From: Catonia carolina
Lineage: Eukaryota; Arthropoda; Insecta; Hemiptera; Achilidae
Length of the DNA: 64,000 bases
Reading direction: 5' to 3'
Assembly: GCA_035578175.1 (NCBI GenBank)
Contig: JAQMRL010000012.1
Span: 17,277,715-17,341,714, forward strand
The translations under genes were made by a program, and so were the position numbers. Shown in pieces: positions 22,683 through 35,104 of the stretch. The notes beneath the pieces are model-generated. The model ran no database searches, was not told the origin of the DNA, and saw only the letters and a program-made list of their open reading frames with translations. Numbering within the stretch: position 1 is the first letter of the stretch; every line of letters starts with the position of its first letter.

Positions 22683-24390
22683 GTGCAAATATGTAGAAAC
22701 ATTCTAGGTTCCACTATAAATTTTGTTTCACAAATATAATAATTGATAAAACAGAAGTTAAATTTTAAACCTTTTAGAATTTTAAATTTTTGAAATACTT
22801 AAAATTGAATTCAACCCTTTTTTTAATAAAATGTAAATGAAAGAATAATAAATTTTAAGAAAAATTTTAATGGAATGAATTAGTTAAATTTTTATTAATC
22901 AATGTTCCTGATTGCATTATGTTTTGCAAAAGGTTTAGTAGGAAAATAGTCCAAGCAGGTCACTTTAAATGCACTAAATTTCCTGTTCAAAACAAGTAAT
23001 TAACAAGATGGATCTTAGTTGTGGCGTGATCTTCTCCCCAGAAAAAAATGTATCGGTTACCTCTTTAAAACACATTAAGTTACATGGATGAGCTCCTCTC
23101 ATGATAATAAAATAATAAGACATACCCAATAGTAGTTAACACTTATTTCGGAGTATTACTGAAGTAAGCAATAACTAATAGAAGATTTACAGATGAAATT
23201 TTCATCCAGATTGGACTTCATGTAACTCCATAACAGAAAATTTCAGGAAACATTGAACGTTAGTTAAAGGATGTTGACGAAGTGAACATTCGTCCTTCTC
23301 GGGAGTCGAACCCCATGTAGTGAATATTGAAATGGTATGATACACTGAACGGCTATTACCGTCCCCGGATTTGACCCTAGACAAAAGATCGAGCCAGTGT
23401 TAATATTAAGTAAAATAATCGTCGATCGCAAGCAAAAGTACAAACGCATAAATTATGCAATTTAAATGAACAGTAAAATATTACAAAGATCTGAATTTAA
23501 AAGTAGAAACTTAATACGAGTTGCAATTAATAAACAATAAGGAAGTTTTTTTTAAAAAAAATCAAAACAATTAAAATAAGCTATTACATTTCGAAGTAGA
23601 ATACAATTTACCAAATTACAAAACGTTATATCGGTTACAATAAATTTATCATAAGTCAAAATTTAGTTTTACATAAACCAAAATCGAATTTAGTAGTTAT
23701 AAAATTGCAAGTACAACTGCAACATAGATTCGTTAGTATAAGATATAAACTTATGCAACTCGTGAAAAATTTCCAGCTTTCGGAATGCTAGAATAAAATC
23801 AAATTAACTTACCATGTTTTATGGGCAAGTAGAATTAACTTTTTCAAAAGTTACAAATTGAAAATAAACGTAATAAAATTTACTACATTACGAACGAACA
23901 GTACACAATGAAAATTCAACACTGAGTGTCGTAACCTGCCGAAGGCCCGGCTCGTGATGAGATGGCAGAACGCAGTTAGAAGGAAAAGCGGTAGATCGCA
24001 CCACCGGACGGTGAGTTAATTAACATCGCCACAGTAAATACGAATTATCGGCAACCAAAAGAAAACAACAAGCGAACGCTAAAAACCGAACAAAAATAAA
24101 AACGTAACAATCTGGAAACAGATGTTACAAGTGTTAGCAGTTTTTGAGAAAAAGGATGAAATATGCAAAAATCTTAGTAGAAAATTAGTCTTCTACAACT
24201 GATGCTTTATAACTTTGTTAAATGACCAATAAACAAATTATTTATACCAATGAAAATTATAGAGAATTAATTCTGAAAGCAATTATGTAAGCAATGTAAC
24301 CTAAATATAAATAAAAGTTTAATAAAATGAACTCTTCTGTAGTGTAATAAATAATAACCAAACTTCCAGTAAGTTATTACAGTTACTTTA
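21888..24390. other. Intron 6 sequence of unknown origin with an (AT)n tract
   Basis: About 2.5 kb holds no frame of note. The stretch from 21885 (CAGGCTGATTATAAATTATG onward) looks like the end of some mobile element. TGTAGTGTGTAACACCCC at about 22135 could open an LTR, but I could not find the partner copy or protein text. An (AT)n tract spans about 22625-22678. Confidence 0.3.
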
Positions 24391-24399
24391 TTTATAGAA

Positions 24400-24805
24400 T
24401 AAATTACAGAAAAAGAAGGCTAAAATTGTATGGACACCTGTGTAGAGTGGACGACAACCTGTTGACAAAACGAATTTTAACGCGTTAAACAATAGACGTA
24501 AGGTGTCAGATATTTGGTTTAATGAAGTCAGAAAGGATATTGAGAAAACCTGAATAAACCGAGGAAATGTAATGAACCGAACCAAGTTCTGACAACTAAT
24601 TACGCTTTAAGGGCTTCCATGAAGTGAAAGAAAAATGAAACTCCATGAAGTTGAAACTTGGAACAGGTGGACAGAAGAAAGGAGAAAAGCCTACAGTGAG
24701 CAAATGCTGAGAATGTGGGCTGGTAGAAGAGCGCCAGAAACATCTAAAGTCACCTCACTTGGTTTAAAATTAACTCTACACGAGGGAAAAAATCACAATT
24801 AATTA
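24400..24805 (+). pseudogene. LINE C-terminal fragment
   Basis: In frame fragments: RKRRLKLYGHLCRVDDNLLT, then DIWFNEVRKDIEKT, then EERRKAYSEQMLRMWAGRRAPE. This matches the C-terminal part of the relic at 54.27-54.69 kb, which reads EERRKDYNERMVKMWAAKRAS. GHLxR is typical of the region after the thumb in several insect non-LTR elements. Stops break it. Confidence 0.6.
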
Positions 24806-24814
24806 TTATTATTA

Positions 24815-25199
24815 TACTATATGAAATACAGGGTAGAAAACTATTGTTTTCATATCGAGTTTTAACCGAAAATACTCAATTATAGAAGGCCCTTGAAGTG
24901 AAAAAAGTAATGGTTTTACCAATTTGGTCTGTGTGTATGTGTTTGGGCAAACAATAATATATCTCAAACATGAAAACTGAAACTTAAATTACGCATCATA
25001 AGGAGAACATTTACTGAAAAATTAGTAAACTGGAATTAGTAGTTTATTCATACAATTTCCCTTTTTTGTTATTTTCTCAAAAACGCCTCCAATATTTTTT
25101 TTAAAAATCGCATTTTATAATCTAGAATGTAGGGGTAAGCTGAAAGTCTGCTGTAATGGGAGTGGGGCTGTGCTCTCATATTAATTAATGTTTTTTTTT
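24815..25199 (+). mobile_element. HINE-like repeat, 5' half
   Basis: Family text from TATATGAAATACAGGG to the TGCTCTCAT motif is present, with a decayed 5' end. It is cut by the next copy. Confidence 0.55.
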
Positions 25200-27088
25200 A
25201 CTTCCTCTTGTTCTATATGAATATACTATAGGGTAGGAAAGTATTTTCATGTAAATTTTTCAAAATCGAGTTTTCACTGGGTATATGCTTTTTAAACCCC
25301 CTGAACTCAAAAAACATATTTTTAGTGATTGGTTTGTGTGTGTACAAAATATATCAAGGACAGAATAACGTACAAAGTTGAAACTTGGAATTTAAGTTAG
25401 GTATCACTACCGGACCTGACACGGACATTTTCATAAAAATCGGTCAACCGGAAGTAGTAGTTTATTTGTCAGATTTTCCACTCTTTTGTGATTTCCTAAA
25501 AAACAGTTCTTACGATATTTTTAAAAACCTCATTTACTACATATTTTTACTTTCTCTTGCCTATATGAATATATAGGAAGGAAAGTATTGTTTTCATGTT
25601 GATTTTTCGAAATCGAGTTTTCACCGGATCTACACGTTTTCAGACCCCCTGAACCCAAAAAACATGTTTTTAGCGATTGGTCTGTATGTGTGTGAACAGA
25701 ATATCTCAAGAACGGAACATTGTACGAACTTCAAACTTGAAACTTAAGTTATATACCACTACCGGACCCGACACAAACCTTTTTTATCAAAATCGGTCAA
25801 CCGGAAGTAGTAGTTTATTCGTGTGATTTTTCACTTTTTTGCGATTTTCTCAAAAACTGGTCCTACGATTTTTTTCAAAATCGCCTAATTTACTAATTTT
25901 TTTACGCTCTACAAGATAGAGTAGGCGCCATGTTTGCTGAAATTCTCGGTGAGGCTGTTTTCACGTAAAGAAATTGTTTTTTTAAGATTACGGCTTTAAT
26001 ATGCATTTTAGGGCAAAAATTTACATAATAAAAGTTGTAGAGAATTTAAAGTCCTACAACTTTTATTTGAAACATTTTTTTGTTTAACGCTTAGTTTAGC
26101 GGTAATTAGCGATTTTATGTTTTTTCTCATAAAAACGTGTGAAAAATCGATTTTTTTAAGATTTCGGGCTTATTATACATTTAACGAAAAAAGTGTATAT
26201 AGTCAAATTTATAGGAAATTTAAAGATCTACAACTTTTATTTATAACATTTTTCTCTACAGAGCCTAATTTTGCATGAAAGAGTGATTTTCCGTATTTTT
26301 AAGCCAAACTGAGGTTGATTTTCATTTTGTGTCTTTCACTCATGATTAAAATTAGGTTATGTTTATTGAGGTTAATTTTTTGTTTATTTCTTATGTTTTA
26401 TTACTAATGTTAGGTTATATTGGTCATTATTTGCATTGGCAAGAGAAAGTTGTGTGTGTTTCACACCAGATTTTTTGTTCTGCAGAATAGGGTAACCGCA
26501 AAAACAGGTATAATTACTATAATAACAGTTCTGGTTTCAGCATACGATTTTAAAGATAATTTAAAAAAATCATGCCTGCTGAAATTTTTGAGGAGGCTGT
26601 GCTTTTGTAGAAAAAATATTTTTACGAGATTGCGGCCTAAATATGCATTTTAGAGCAAAAGTGTAAATAATTAAAAATGTACGACATTTAAAAACTTACA
26701 ACTTTTATACCTAACATTTTTTTATAATGCTTAGTTTAATGGGAATTGGTGATTTCCATTTTTTCCATCAAAATCGGTTGAAAAAAGGGATTTTTTAAGA
26801 TTGTGGCTTTAGTATGCCTTTTACGACAAAAGTGCATCAATGAAAGTTATAAGAAAATTCAAAAACCTACAACTTTTATTTCAAGCATTTTTCTCAACAG
26901 AGCCTAATTTAGATGCAATCACTGATTTGTGGTACTTTAAAAGTTTTACAGAGGTTTATTTTCAATTAGCGTCATGATTAAAATTAGGTTATTTTAAATT
27001 TAACATTATTTACTAATGATTAAACATGACTTGTATTTTTCATTATTTATAATGGTAAGAGAAAGTCTTGTGAATGTTTCACACCATA
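25200..27088 (+). mobile_element. HINE-like repeat interrupted by a second copy, ending 13 bp before exon 7
   Basis: The outer copy runs 25200-25548, is split by a complete inner copy (25549-26470), and resumes at about 26477 with TTCTGCAGAATAGGGTAA. It ends GGTAAGAGAAAGTC..TTCACACCATA. Between 26500 and 26570 it has extra text absent from other copies. Confidence 0.7.
25549..26470 (+). mobile_element. HINE-like repeat, full-length nested copy
   Basis: Complete from ACTTTCTCTTGCC to GGCAAGAGAAAGTTG plus TTTCACACCAGA. It sits in a T run of the outer copy, showing that the family has transposed as a unit with these borders. Confidence 0.85.
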
Positions 27089-27101
27089 TTTTTGATTTTA
27101 G

Positions 27102-27266
27102 GTAAACTTTAAGGTGCAGGAAAATGCGATCAACATTATTTTTGCTGTAACAAGCGGTGTACATGGACTTTACCAAGAGTTGACCAACCATATTGAAGGT
27201 TCTTATTCTGGGATTTTAAGTGACAAATCAGAAAATGTTGTAGAGTTTATCAAGGAACAGTACGAG
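27102..27266 (+). CDS. Integrin beta exon 7: I-like domain C-terminal part
   Basis: The acceptor is TTGATTTTAG and the donor GTAACA. The 55 codons (residues 324-378) read VNFKVQENAINIIFAVTSG, then LTNHIEGSYSG, then SENVVEFIKEQYE. NIIFAVT is the conserved beta-strand of the I-like domain and VxxIKxxY its last helix. Confidence 0.95.
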
Positions 27267-27384
27267 GTAACATATGGTATTTCTCATTCTTTATATACAG
27301 AGTGATACAAAAATTAATGGGAAACTTCGGAAGCTAAAGATTTTTGTTTTTTAATGAAGTTTAATTCTTTTGCAATCAGTTTTT

Positions 27385-28308
27385 ACTTTCTCTTGCCTAT
27401 ATGAATATATAGGAAGGAAAGTATTGTTTTTATGTTGATTTTAAGAAATCGAGTTTTCACCGGATCTACACGTTTTCAGACCCCCTGAACCCAAAAAACA
27501 TGTTTTTAGCGATTGGTCTGTGTGTATGTGTGTACTAAATATCTTAAGAACGGAACATCGTACGAACTTGAAACTTGAAACTTAAGTTACATACTACTAC
27601 CGGACCTGACACGAACATTTTTATCAAAATCGGTCAACCAGAAGTAGTAGTTTATTCGTGTAATTTTTCACTTTTTTGCGATTTTCTCCAAAACTGGTCC
27701 TACGATTTTTTTTAAAATCACCTGGTTTACTCAATTTTTTATTCTCTACAAGATAGGGTAGACGCCATGTTTGCTGAAATTCTTGGTGAGGCTGTTTTTA
27801 CGTAAAAAAAGTGTTTTTTTAAGATTACGGCTTTAATATGTATTTTAGCACAAAAATTTATATAATAAAAAATGTAGAAAATTAAAAATCCTACAACTTT
27901 TATTTCAAACATTTTTTTGTATAACGCTTAGTTTAGCGGTAATTAGCGATTTTCTGTTTTTTCTCACAAAAACGTGTGAAAAATCGATTTTTTTAAGATT
28001 TCGGCCTTAGTATGCATTTTATGACAAAAATGTATATAATCGAATTTATAGAAAATTAAAAGATCTACAACTTTTATTTAGAGCATTTTTCTCTACAGAG
28101 CCTAGTTTAGCGTGAAAGAGTGATTTTCCGTATTTTTAAGGCAAACTGAGATCGATTTTCATTTTGCGTCTTTCTTACATGATTAAAATTAAGTTATGTT
28201 TATTGAGGTTATTTTTTTGTTTATTTCTAATGTTTTATTACTAATGTTAGGTTTATTGTTAGTTATTTGCGCTGGCAAGAGAAAGTTGTGTGAGTGTTTC
28301 ACACCAGA
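27385..28308 (+). mobile_element. HINE-like repeat, full-length copy (arm of an inverted pair)
   Basis: Complete from ACTTTCTCTTGCC to GGCAAGAGAAAGTTGTGTGA..TTTCACACCAGA. The next full copy, 200 bp downstream, is inverted. Confidence 0.85.
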
Positions 28309-28507
28309 TCTTTTAAGTAAAGATGATAAAAATCTGAATATTAACGTTCTTAGAATGAAAATCTAAAACACACTTGGTAGTGTGTTTAAAAAAAAGAAAA
28401 AGTGTGAACAAAAATAAAACTAAATTTGACTGAACTGTGCATAGTATCTTAGAACATGAAGTTGTTGAAGCTGAACATGGTGATAAAAGTAGTATAAGTA
28501 GAAAAAA

Positions 28508-29449
28508 TCTGGTGTGAAACACTCACACAACTTTCTCTTACCAATGCAAATAATTAACAATAAACCTAACATTAGTAATAAAACATTAAAAATAAACAAA
28601 AAAACTGACCTCAAAAACATAACCTTATTTTAATCATGAGTGAAAGATGCAAAATGAAAATCGACCTCAGTTTGGCTTAAAAATACACAAAATCACTCTT
28701 TTACGCTAAAATAGGCTCTGTAGAGAAAAATGCTCTAAATAAAAGTTGTAAATCTTTTTATTTCCTTTCAAATTTATTATATACACTTTTTTCGTAAAAT
28801 GCATTCTAAGGCCGAAATCTTAAAAAAATTGATTTTTCACATGTTTTCGTGAGAAAAAATTAGAAAATCGCTAATTACTGCTAAACTAAGCGTTATACAA
28901 AAAAATGTTAGAAATAAAAGTTGTAGGTTTTCAAATTCTCTACAACTTTTATTATATAAATTTTTGCTCTAAATTGCATATTAAAGCCGTAATCTTGAAA
29001 AAACTATGTTTTTATGTGAAAACAGCCTCACCCAGAATTTCAGCAAACATGACGCCTACCCTATCTTGTAGAGAATAAAAAATTGAGTAAACCAGGCGAT
29101 TTTAAAAAAAATCGTTGGACCAGTTTTTGAGAAAATCGCAAAAAAGTGAAAAATTATACGAATAAACTACTACTTCCGGTTGACTGATTTTGATGAAAAT
29201 GTTCGTGTCGGGTCCGGTAGTGGTATGCAACTTAAGTTTCAAGTTTCAAGTTCGTACGTTGTTCCGTTCTTGAGATATTCTGTTTACACACACACACGCG
29301 CGCGCGCGCGCACACACACACACACACACGAATGGTAATCATGAATGGAATCATGGATGGAATCATGGAATGGAAATCATGTCGATTTCGAAAAATCGAC
29401 ATGAAAACAATACTGTCCTTCCTTTAAATTCATATAGGGAAGAGAAAGT
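28508..29449 (-). mobile_element. HINE-like repeat, full-length inverted copy
   Basis: It starts TCTGGTGTGAAACACTCACA and the inverse terminus, and ends with AGAGAAAGT on the + strand. A CA/CG microsatellite lies at about 29285-29330 with a short GAATCATGGATG repeat next to it. Confidence 0.85.
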
Positions 29450-29469
29450 AAAAAATTATATGAGTTAAA

Positions 29470-31000
29470 TTATTAACAAAATCGTAAAGATAAGTCCAAT
29501 GTTTTAAAACATTTCAGTCTGTGGGTATCTTTGATGTTATTGAAGAGGTTAATTGCAAAGAGATTTTGATGCTCTTCTAATATTTTAAAATGTTTCTCAT
29601 GACGTTGTTTAATTTCTTCTTTTGTGAGGGGTAGTTTTAGATCGTTGTGCGTTATTTCATGGGTTACATACAATGGAGCGGCAGTTATCAGTCTCAGGCA
29701 TTTTGATTGAAAGTGCTGCAGTATTTCTATATTTGATGAACTAGCTGTACTCCTTAGCTCTAACCCGAACGTTAGAGTCCAAACTGGTTGGAGTATTACT
29801 TTGTATAAAAGAACTTTATTTCCAAGAGAGAATTAAGACTTACTGCCTAAGAGTCAGAACAATCGATGTAACTTCAGCCTCAATAGTTTTTGTTTTGTCT
29901 ATATATGACTTCTTCATGTGAGTGTTTGATCTAAATGTTAACCCAGTTAATTTCTTTTTGTGGGATTACTGTACCATTCAAGGTGACCACTGGACATGTC
30001 AGTTTCTTTAATGTAAACGTTACACTTGTTGACTTATCCTCATTGATCTTCATTCTTCATTTCTTATACCATTCATGAATGTTGTCAAGGTGGGTTTGTA
30101 ACTTCTCAGGGGCACATGCCGATGATGCGACTGCTACTAAAATTGCTTTGTCATCTGCAAACATTGCCGTCATTACAGATTCTTGTTCTGGAATTTCGGT
30201 TGTATAAAGTGTATAAGAGTGGGCTCAAAATACTGCATTAAGGAACACCGGAATTTATTAGGTAGAAATTGGAAAAGACAATATCGTATTTAATTTTGAA
30301 GAAATGATTTTACAGATAGTTTTAAAAAATGTATATTGTAATTTAATTTTAATTTTGTATAACATACAAAGATGCCATGTTGTTGTTGTTGTTGTTTAGG
30401 TCAACAGCCGAAAGGCTGGTTTGAACCTCTAGAGGTTTTACTAAGTAAAAAACGAGGAGTAAGGTGGTTTACCATTGCCTTCCTCACTGAGTTGAAAGAG
30501 TATGCTTATCAGCATGCCAGGCCCTCCGAAAAGCACTCACTTTCCACCCTGCAAATGACACCTTCACTTCATTCACCACAGGGTCTGGCTGCATAGTGAA
30601 ATTCATTACTCTCAGAGGAGATAACTCTGACTAGTGTCTTTTACACCTCTACCTCTTCTGTTCTTAAATAGTTCAGTCATATAAGTGGCTGATTATGTGA
30701 TAAGAAACAGAACTACTTTTTTTAGCCCTGGACCAAACAGATAGAGTGCAATTAAAATAACACTCTACCTGCCCGTTTTGGGCATAAAAGATGCCATACT
30801 TAGTCAAATACCTGTTGAATGTCCAAAAACTCTGTTTCAATTCTAAGCTTTTCTGGATAAGTTTTACTAGTCTGTCGACTTTTTCTATAACTGAGTGCCG
30901 TTCTTGAAACCCAAACTGATAATCGGGAATCGACTTACACTCTTCTATAATAGGTTTTAACAATCCAAATTGGGTAATTTGTCCCCCTGGCGGATTCATT
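29470..31000 (-). pseudogene. Jockey-clade LINE reverse transcriptase relic split by a SINE
   Basis: On the - strand from 31000: LKPIIEECKSIPDYQFGFQE, VDRLVKLIQKSLE (RT palm), then a SINE at 30379-30786, then MFADDKAILVAVASS (catalytic ADD written ADDK), LDNIHEWYKKWR-like text, MKINEDKSTSVTFTLKK and LNGTVIPQ. It ends with a C-terminal tail HEITHNDLKLPLTKEEI. This order is that of jockey RTs. Stops and frameshifts inactivate it. Confidence 0.8.
30379..30786 (-). repeat. SINE-like repeat with 11-bp target duplication (copy 4)
   Basis: It is flanked by AAAGATGCCAT at 30368-30378 and 30787-30797. Read on the - strand it starts near CCCAAAACGGGCAGG and ends in an (AAC)n tail, the + strand (TGT)n at 30379-30396. 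It has no clear tRNA boxes. It inserted into the jockey relic. A frame with a run of cysteines over the tail is chance. Confidence 0.8.
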
Positions 31001-32999
31001 TTTTTTCATAAATATATTAATTTTTATGTGTTGTTTGCCCCTTTTCATAAAATATTGGCAAAAATTGACATTTAATAATAAAAAAAAGTGGGTACGACAA
31101 TGTGTCGATGTCCGCCTACGTGAAGGACTCTTGTGTGACAATGTGTCTACAGCCACCAGTGTGATGGGTTCTAGTGCTGTGATGTGTCCGTCTTCACTTC
31201 TAGAAAGGACTGATTTTGTTTTAATTAAAACAGAGAATTAATGTATTTTGCATTGGTATTCTAAATAATTAGGCCTAGTTCACAATTGTTGAAGGTGTAA
31301 TAACTTTTTTTATTTTACATTTTTCATTTTATGCTTATAATAAACAAAAACGATGTTCATGTTATACACTAAATACGAGTACATTTAAAAATATATGTAA
31401 GTTATAGTCTACCTAAACTAATTAAAAAATATTGCTACATTAAGTTTTTAACAATGGTTTATGTATGTATTTATGAATGACACGTTAGTGATAATTTACT
31501 AAACTGCCTTGGTTGTAGGAAGGGAATTTAAAACAATAAGACTAAATGTTAGGGTCTACATGAAGAATTCAGTAAAAAAAACAATAGAACTCGTAAACAA
31601 ATGTAGTATTTTCAATACACATATTATCCAATTTTTGATTAATTATGTTTAATCTTTTTCTATTCATGAAGGACACAATAATACAACACTACCATGACTA
31701 TGGATGGAAAATTTAAAAACTGTAGTATAAATTATAGCATAGACTTAATGATATAATAAATATTAGGTAGTCAAATCTTTTCCTAACTCGATCTGTCTGT
31801 TTTTGAAAGTAATGAATAATTGTACGCTTGTGACAGCTTTAGATATCTAATGAAATTACGTGGAAAATGTAAATCCAAACTTTGGCATACGATTCTAAAG
31901 TTGAATTTGAGAAACCAATGCTCTGTAAAGGAAAACATAGAGTAATAGTAATAACAATAATAATAAAATAAATCGCACTAATACAAATTATAAGAATGGA
32001 TAATATACCTACTGAACATTGCTCATCTATCTTAATTTGGTTTATGAAAATTTCAGCTGAGAAACTCTGTAAATTATATACGACCATTTTTAATGGAGTA
32101 ATTAGTCACAAAATTTTTAAAAACTAAGTTATTTTAAAAGCAGAAAATAATAAACTGTGCGAATACTGCATGTCAGAATATACTTCAGTATTATACATAT
32201 TCACTGAAATACAGCGATTATTTTATTCACCAAAACGTGAAATTGGAAAAAGAATTAAGAAAATGTTACAATTATATTATTATAACTAATTTCTTTATAA
32301 TATTATGTAAAAACGTATGAAAAACTGATTAAATAGTTTTCAATAATTGAAAAGAATGTGAACTCACCTTTAAAATTAAAAATAACGTTTAAAATTTTTA
32401 AAAATAGCCGTCAAGGTGCGATTTGTTAACGGTGGGTCCTGGAATATAGTTCACACCTTCCACTAAGACACTAAGCAACAAACAATTCTATTAGTTGTAT
32501 ATGCTGTCATGGCTATGTGTCAACCACTGCACGGCTGAGCGGAATAAAAAAAGCGACAATGTATCGACAGCCGCAGTGAACGTGTTAAATGACTGAACAA
32601 CATTTTCTCAAAGGTAAGAGATATTGTTTATATAAACATAGATCAGGGAAGCAGAAAAAGAAGTGTTGGATATTGTCTGCCTGGATCAGTTCCAATTTAG
32701 CGCGCCCATGCGTGTTTTACCCAGTTACAACCTCCTGTATTCTTAGATTGGTCCTCGTAGTTTATTATGCGTTACTGTATTGTCATTTCACGCCTCAAAT
32801 AGTTCCCCTCTTGCACTCTTTTTTGTTTTCACTCCTTGTCTACTCTCGCTCCTAACTTGACTTCCTTTACTTCTTTCAGTTCAGGTTTCAGCATGTAAAT
32901 GAACTGCTGTGTCGTTCTGTCATACTAGCGGTATTTCATATGTCAAGTCATGAAATACTTATGCATTGGCTTCGTTTTATCATTCTGTTTATGTTGTTA
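31001..32999. other. Intron 7 filler with a possible piggyBac-type end
   Basis: No gene is visible. GCCGCAGTGAACGTGTTAA at about 32570-32588 looks like the right end of a TTAA element. Its neighbour text GACAATGTATCGACAGCCGC recurs diverged and in the same direction at about 31097, so the opposite end is not identified. Confidence 0.3.
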
Positions 33000-33000
33000 C

Positions 33001-33876
33001 TTTTTCCAGCCCTATGTGTTAATATAGGGAAGGAAAGTATTGTTGTCATATTGATTTTCACAAGAAAATACACATTCACAGACCTCCTGAATCCAAAAAT
33101 AATTTTAGCGATTGATCTGTGTGTGAACAAAATATCTCAAGAACGGAATACTATTCGAAGTTAAAACTTGAAATTTAAGTTAGGTACCACTACAAGACCC
33201 GACACGAACATTTTCATTACAATCAGTCAACCGGAAGTAGTAGTTTTTCGTGCGATTTTTCTTATTTTTGCAATTTTCTCAAAAAAGGATTTTACAATGT
33301 TTTTAAAAATCATCTCATTTACCACATTATTTATGCTCTACAAGAAAGGGTAAGCGTCATATCTGCTGAAATTTTTGGGGAGGTTGTACTCTTGTGGTAA
33401 AAAGTGTTTTTTTTGTTTTTAAGATTGCAGCCTTAATGTGAATTCTAATGCAAAAGTGTATATAATAAAAGTTGTAGAGCCTTAAAAGACCTACAACTTC
33501 TAATTCAAATACTGTTTTGTACGAAGCTTAGTTTTTGTATTTTTTTCATCAAAATTGGTAAAAAAGGGAGATTTTTTTATAATTGTGACCTTAGTATGGA
33601 CTTTACGACAAAAATTTATAAAATTAAAGTTATAGGAAATAAAAAAATATACAACTTTATTTCAAGCATTTTCTTGTACAGAGCCTGGTTTAGCATCAAT
33701 AGTGATTTTCTGTTATGCAATTTCTACAGAAGTTGACTTTCATTTTGCACCATTCAATCATGATTAAAATTAGGTTATGCTTGTCATTTTACATTGTTTA
33801 CTTATGATTAAACATAGGTTCTAATGTTCACTATCTACTTTGGCATGAGAAAGTCATGTCAGTGTTTGACACCAGA
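33001..33876 (+). mobile_element. HINE-like repeat, nearly full-length copy
   Basis: A decayed 5' end (CCAGCCCTATGTG) is followed by family text, two modules and the 3' terminus GGCATGAGAAAGTC..TTTGACACCAGA. Confidence 0.7.
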
Positions 33877-34136
33877 TTTTTGTCTTGTATAAAAGTCCAA
33901 TGTGCTAGACTTTGTCAAATTTATTTGCTATGTCCAAGAAAGCTGCTGTACAATACTGTTTCCTTTTCAGGGAATTTTGAATGGTGTTTACGAGACGGTA
34001 TTACTTTAATTCTGAGACCGAGTACTCTAATTTTGTCTATTTTGGATTTTTTTCTTCTAACTTTTATAAACTTTGTTTTTTAAAGTTCAACTAGCCTACT
34101 AATAGAATGATACTACTAACTTTGTTTTGTTAACAG

Positions 34137-34256
34137 AAAATTACATCTGTAATTGAGTTTAAAGACAATGCCCCAGGTGCTTTAAAACTGTCTTATTTTA
34201 CAAAATGTCTGACAGGTGGTTCTCGAATTCAAACAAATAAGTGCAGTAAATTAAAG
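34137..34256 (+). CDS. Integrin beta exon 8: end of I-like domain, hybrid domain
   Basis: The acceptor TGTTAACAG precedes and GTATGT follows. The 40 codons (residues 379-418) read KITSVIEFKDNAPGALKLSY, then FTKCLTGGSRI, then TNKCSKLK. The two cysteines form the conserved small loop of the hybrid domain. Phase 0 at both ends. Confidence 0.93.
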
Positions 34257-34280
34257 GTATGTATCGCATAAAAATAATTT

Positions 34281-34750
34281 TATTTACTTTCTCTTCCCTC
34301 GGGTGTAATTTAGTTCTATTTGAATAATTTTTAAAGTAGAATTTGGTTTGATTTAGAAAATTTTTAAATATAATTATAAACAGTTAGAAATTTATAAAAA
34401 TTTAAGGGTTAAATCTACAAATTTAATTTCAAAAAAGTTTTTCTGCAATGCTTCAAAAATGTTTTTCAGTTCAGCGCCAATTAGTGATTTTCTGTATTTT
34501 TTCATTAAAATTTTGTTAAAAAATGTTTTTTTTTAAAGATTGCAGCCGTAGTATGCATTTAATGACAAAAATGTATGAAATTGAAGTTATAGAAAGTTAA
34601 AAAACCTACAACTTTTAATTCATGAAATTTTTTCTTAAGTACTTAGTTTAGTGTCAATTAGTGATTTTCCATATTTTTATGTCTAACAGAAGTTGATTTT
34701 CATTTATCGTCATTTACTCATGATTAAAATTGGCACTATAATTTTACCTT
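34281..34750 (+). mobile_element. HINE-like repeat, internally deleted copy
   Basis: A 5' terminus (ACTTTCTCTTCCC) just after exon 8 is followed, after about 100 bp of other text, by the internal modules up to CATTTACTCATGATTAAAATT. Its 3' end may be the piece at 35590-35627 and 36551-36641, separated by a mariner. Confidence 0.5.
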
Positions 34751-35104
34751 AATTATTTATTTATTGCTATTTTTGGGTTGATGTTATTTTATGAAATAAT
34801 TATATATTATTTTATAGTTCTATTGTATTACTTGTTTGTTAAAATGCTTATGTTATTGCTGCAATAACGATAACATTCGTCACTTTCTAATAGTTCTGTA
34901 TATATATCATTATTTATCATTGTGCGGAATGGTTTATTCATTTTTCTTTTATTCTCTGGTTTGTCAAGTCGTTTTGTATAGGCAAGAAGTTGTGGGATTT
35001 ACCGATGACTGAATAAGCTTCTTGTACTATCGCAGCAACATGACGTTTTGCCACTAATTCAATTATGACGGGCCAGGCATGAAATGAAGTTGTAGTTGTT
35101 TGGT

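Noticed and set aside
23280..23350. tRNA or SINE on the - strand (perfect B box GGTTCGACTCC)
   Set aside because: No matching A box, cloverleaf or SINE body was found; one 11-bp match is not enough.
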